NCBI GenBank assembly: GCA_023422555.1
Contig: JAFAGQ010000064.1
Coordinates: 1-7,848 of the forward strand
Direction of reading: 5' to 3'
Length of the DNA: 7,848 bases
Source of the DNA: Pseudomonadota bacterium
Lineage (GTDB): Bacteria; Pseudomonadota; Gammaproteobacteria; Burkholderiales; Burkholderiaceae_B
In this document: in pieces, positions 5,546 to 7,848 of the stretch
Layout: every line of letters begins with the position of its first letter
Numbering within the stretch: position 1 is the stretch's first letter
Translations under genes and position numbers: made by a program
Notes under the pieces: generated by a model
Database searches by the model: none
What the model was told of the DNA's origin: nothing
The model's input: only the letters and a program-made list of their open reading frames with translations

Positions 5546-7831
5546 TCAGATCTTGCATGCACCGCTTTCGCAGTCATCCTGAGCCAGGCCCGCATCCTGA
5601 TCGTCCTGCTTATCCTGGGCGCCATCGCGGGTGTTCTGGTAATACAAGGTTTTCACGCCGAATTTATAGGCGGTGAGCAAGTCCTTGATCATCTGATTCA
5701 TGGGCACACGACCACCCTCGAAACGGGCCGGATCGTAATTGGTGTTGGCTGAAATGGACTGGTCCACAAATTTCTGCATGATACCCACAATCTGCAGATA
5801 GCCATCGTTGCCGGGCATGCTCCACAGCAACTCGTATTTATCCTTAAGGCGTTCGTACTCGGGGACGACCTGCTTCAGGATTCCATCCTTGGATGCCTTG
5901 ACCGATACCAGGCCGCGCGGAGGCTCAATACCATTGGTGGCATTGGAAATCTGCGAAGACGTTTCAGAAGGCATCAGCGCTGTCAGCGTTGAATTGCGCA
6001 GACCATGCGTCGTGATATCCTTGCGCAGCGCTTCCCAGTCCAGGTGCAGTGGCTCATTGCAGATGCTGTCCAGATCCTTTTTATAGGTATCGATGGGCAG
6101 AATGCCTTTGGCATAGGTAGTCTCATTGAATGCCGTGCAAGGTCCGAATTCCTTGGCCAGCTCGACAGACGCTTTCAGCAGGTAATACTGTATGGCCTCA
6201 AACGTACGATGTGTCAGTGCATTACCACTACCGTCGGAATACTTGGCATTGTTCTTGGCCAGATAGTAGGCATAGTTGATCACGCCAATACCCAGCGTAC
6301 GACGCTTCATGGAGCCGATATACGCCGCTTTGATCGGGTAGTCCTGGTAATCCAGCAAGGCATCCAGTGCACGTACCGCCAGATCTGCCAGACCTTCGAG
6401 TTCGTCCAGCGAACTGATGGCGCCCAGATTGAAGGCAGACAAGGTGCACAGCGCGATTTCGCCGTTCTCGTCGTTGATGTCTTCCAGCGGTTTGGTGGGC
6501 AGTGCAATTTCCAGGCACAGATTGCTCTGGCGGACTGGCGCAACAGCAGGATCAAACGGACTGTGCGTGTTGCAGTGGTCCACGTTCTGAATGTAAATAC
6601 GACCGGTACCGGCACGCTCCTGCATCATCAGAGAGAACAGTTCGGTTGCTCTGACTGTGCGTTTGCGAATGCCCGGCTCTTTTTCGTATTTGGCATACAG
6701 TTCTTCAAACTTGTTCTGGTCTTCAAAGAACGCGTCGTAAAGGCCCGGAACGTCGGAAGGAGAAAACAGCGTGATTTCGCCATTGCGGATCAGACGCTGA
6801 TACATCAGACGGTTGATCTGCACGCCATAGTCCATATGACGGACGCGATTTTCCTCGACGCCCCGATTGTTTTTGAGCACCAGAAGCGACTCGATTTCCA
6901 GATGCCAGATAGGATAGAAAAGCGTGGCCGCCCCGCCCCGTACACCGCCTTGCGAGCAGCATTTGACCGCAGTCTGGAAGTGTTTGTAGAAAGGAATGCA
7001 ACCCGTGTGCTGGGCCTCTCCGCCACGGATGGGGCTGCCCACTGCACGAATGCGGCCTGCATTGATACCAATACCTGCACGCTGCGAAACATAGCGCACA
7101 ATGGCGCTGGTGGTTGCATTGATGGAATCCAGGCTGTCGCCGCATTCGATCAGCACGCACGAACTAAACTGACGCGTTGGCGTGCGCACGCCGGACATGA
7201 TGGGCGTGGGCAGAGAAATTTTGAACTGTGAGGTGGCGTCATAAAAACCTTTCACATAGGACAGTCGTGTTTCCTTCGGATATTTGGAAAACAGGCATGC
7301 CGCTACCAGAATATACAGAAACTGCGGGCTTTCATAGATCTCATGGTTCACACGATTCTGAACCAGATATTTGCCCTCAAGCTGTTTGACTGCACCGTAA
7401 GAAAAGTTCATATCACGGCTGTGGTCGATATAGCTGTTCATTTCGTCTAACTCTTCCCGCGAGTAATCCTGCAGGATGTGATCGTCGTATTTGCCCATTT
7501 CCGTCAGTTTGCTGACATGATCATACAAAGTGGGCGGATCAAACTGCTGAAAGGCTTTCTTGCGCAGATGGAAAATGGCCAGCCGGGCTGCCAGATACTG
7601 ATAATCAGGACTTGCCTGTGAAATCAGATCGGCTGCAGCCTTGATGATGGTCTCGTGAATGTCTTCGGTCTTAATACCGTCGTAGAACTGAATATGCGAC
7701 TTCAGCTCCACCTGTGATACGGAGACATGATCCAGACCTTCTGCCGCCCAGGTGATAACGCGGTGGATTTTATCGAGATCGATGGGTTCTTTTCTGCCGT
7801 CACGTTTGGTGACCATGAGTGAGCTGTTCAT
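5546..7831 (-). CDS. nrdA: Class Ia ribonucleotide reductase, alpha subunit (catalytic)
   Basis: NrdA is the R1 subunit, which reduces ribonucleoside diphosphates to deoxyribonucleotides. At 761 residues it matches E. coli NrdA in length, and all checked catalytic positions coincide. These are the redox cysteines C225 and C462, radical C439, N437 and E441 (SNLCLE), transfer tyrosines Y730 and Y731 (LYYQ), and the C-terminal shuttle pair C754/C759 (CESGACKI). An N-terminal ATP-cone, about residues 5-95 (VTKRDG, K9, E15, H59, K91), should give dATP feedback inhibition. The specificity loop 2 (292-301) is conserved. An in-frame TAG six bases before the ATG, plus the match to the E. coli N-terminus, fixes the start. 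The ribosome-binding site is weak (GGAT). This is the first visible gene of nrdA-nrdB-yfaE. The promoter, and any NrdR boxes, lie beyond the right edge. A possible small upstream frame ends on the start codon. Confidence 0.98.
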   Translation of the reverse strand: MNSSLMVTKRDGRKEPIDLDKIHRVITWAAEGLDHVSVSQVELKSHIQFYDGIKTEDIHETIIKAAADLISQASPDYQYLAARLAIFHLRKKAFQQFDPPTLYDHVSKLTEMGKYDDHILQDYSREELDEMNSYIDHSRDMNFSYGAVKQLEGKYLVQNRVNHEIYESPQFLYILVAACLFSKYPKETRLSYVKGFYDATSQFKISLPTPIMSGVRTPTRQFSSCVLIECGDSLDSINATTSAIVRYVSQRAGIGINAGRIRAVGSPIRGGEAQHTGCIPFYKHFQTAVKCCSQGGVRGGAATLFYPIWHLEIESLLVLKNNRGVEENRVRHMDYGVQINRLMYQRLIRNGEITLFSPSDVPGLYDAFFEDQNKFEELYAKYEKEPGIRKRTVRATELFSLMMQERAGTGRIYIQNVDHCNTHSPFDPAVAPVRQSNLCLEIALPTKPLEDINDENGEIALCTLSAFNLGAISSLDELEGLADLAVRALDALLDYQDYPIKAAYIGSMKRRTLGIGVINYAYYLAKNNAKYSDGSGNALTHRTFEAIQYYLLKASVELAKEFGPCTAFNETTYAKGILPIDTYKKDLDSICNEPLHLDWEALRKDITTHGLRNSTLTALMPSETSSQISNATNGIEPPRGLVSVKASKDGILKQVVPEYERLKDKYELLWSMPGNDGYLQIVGIMQKFVDQSISANTNYDPARFEGGRVPMNQMIKDLLTAYKFGVKTLYYQNTRDGAQDKQDDQDAGLAQDDCESGACKI

Positions 7832-7848
7832 TGACTATCCATGTGCAT

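Noticed and set aside
6005..7231. Long plus-strand open frame of about 408 codons opposite nrdA
   Set aside because: It lies wholly antisense to nrdA, whose residues match a known enzyme end to end. The frame is open because of nrdA codon use, and its translation resembles no protein family.

Overview
The window reads as an ordinary chromosomal stretch of a proteobacterium. Genes are tightly packed, coding DNA is moderately G+C rich, and Shine-Dalgarno sequences are clear. The ribonucleotide reductase genes closely resemble those of Escherichia coli as I remember them. The flanking genes (a two-CBS-domain protein, a zinc alcohol dehydrogenase and a lipid-kinase-like protein) have a more Burkholderiales/Alcaligenaceae flavour. 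Any genus assignment (Advenella-like is my guess) is inference and low confidence.

Layout from left to right. (1) A short leader (1-65) precedes a 153-residue two-CBS-domain protein on the plus strand (66-527). (2) A small inverted repeat (527-549) separates it from a convergent minus-strand operon of three genes. In transcription order these are a zinc-dependent medium-chain alcohol dehydrogenase (3454-2396), a diacylglycerol/sphingosine-kinase-fold protein (2384-1353) and a class III metallophosphoesterase (1344-538). The junctions are 11 and 8 bp. (3) A gap of about 360 bp (3455-3813) holds no convincing gene. A doubtful 39-codon ORF lies in its right part. (4) A small plus-strand gene of unknown function (3814-4101) encodes a predicted two-helix membrane protein. 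Its end overlaps, tail to tail, the end of the next operon by 47 bp. (5) The right half is a minus-strand operon for class Ia ribonucleotide reductase: nrdA (7831-5546), nrdB (5517-4384) and a YfaE-type 2Fe-2S ferredoxin (4387-4055). The ferredoxin start overlaps the nrdB stop by 4 bp.

How the genes work together. NrdA and NrdB form the aerobic enzyme that makes deoxyribonucleotides. The ferredoxin most likely supplies electrons to build or repair the diferric-tyrosyl radical cofactor of NrdB. Every catalytic, radical-transfer and metal-ligand residue I checked is present at the E. coli position, except that the C-terminal NrdB tyrosine is shifted by one. The dehydrogenase/lipid-kinase-like/phosphoesterase operon has no pathway I can assign with confidence.

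I found no rRNA, tRNA, CRISPR array, insertion sequence, phage gene or toxin-antitoxin pair, and nothing that looks like a new defence or signalling system. The points most worth a second look are the E. coli-like nrd operon in a possibly betaproteobacterial setting, the extended ferredoxin tail overlapping a convergent membrane-protein gene, and the uncharacterised small genes in that gap.
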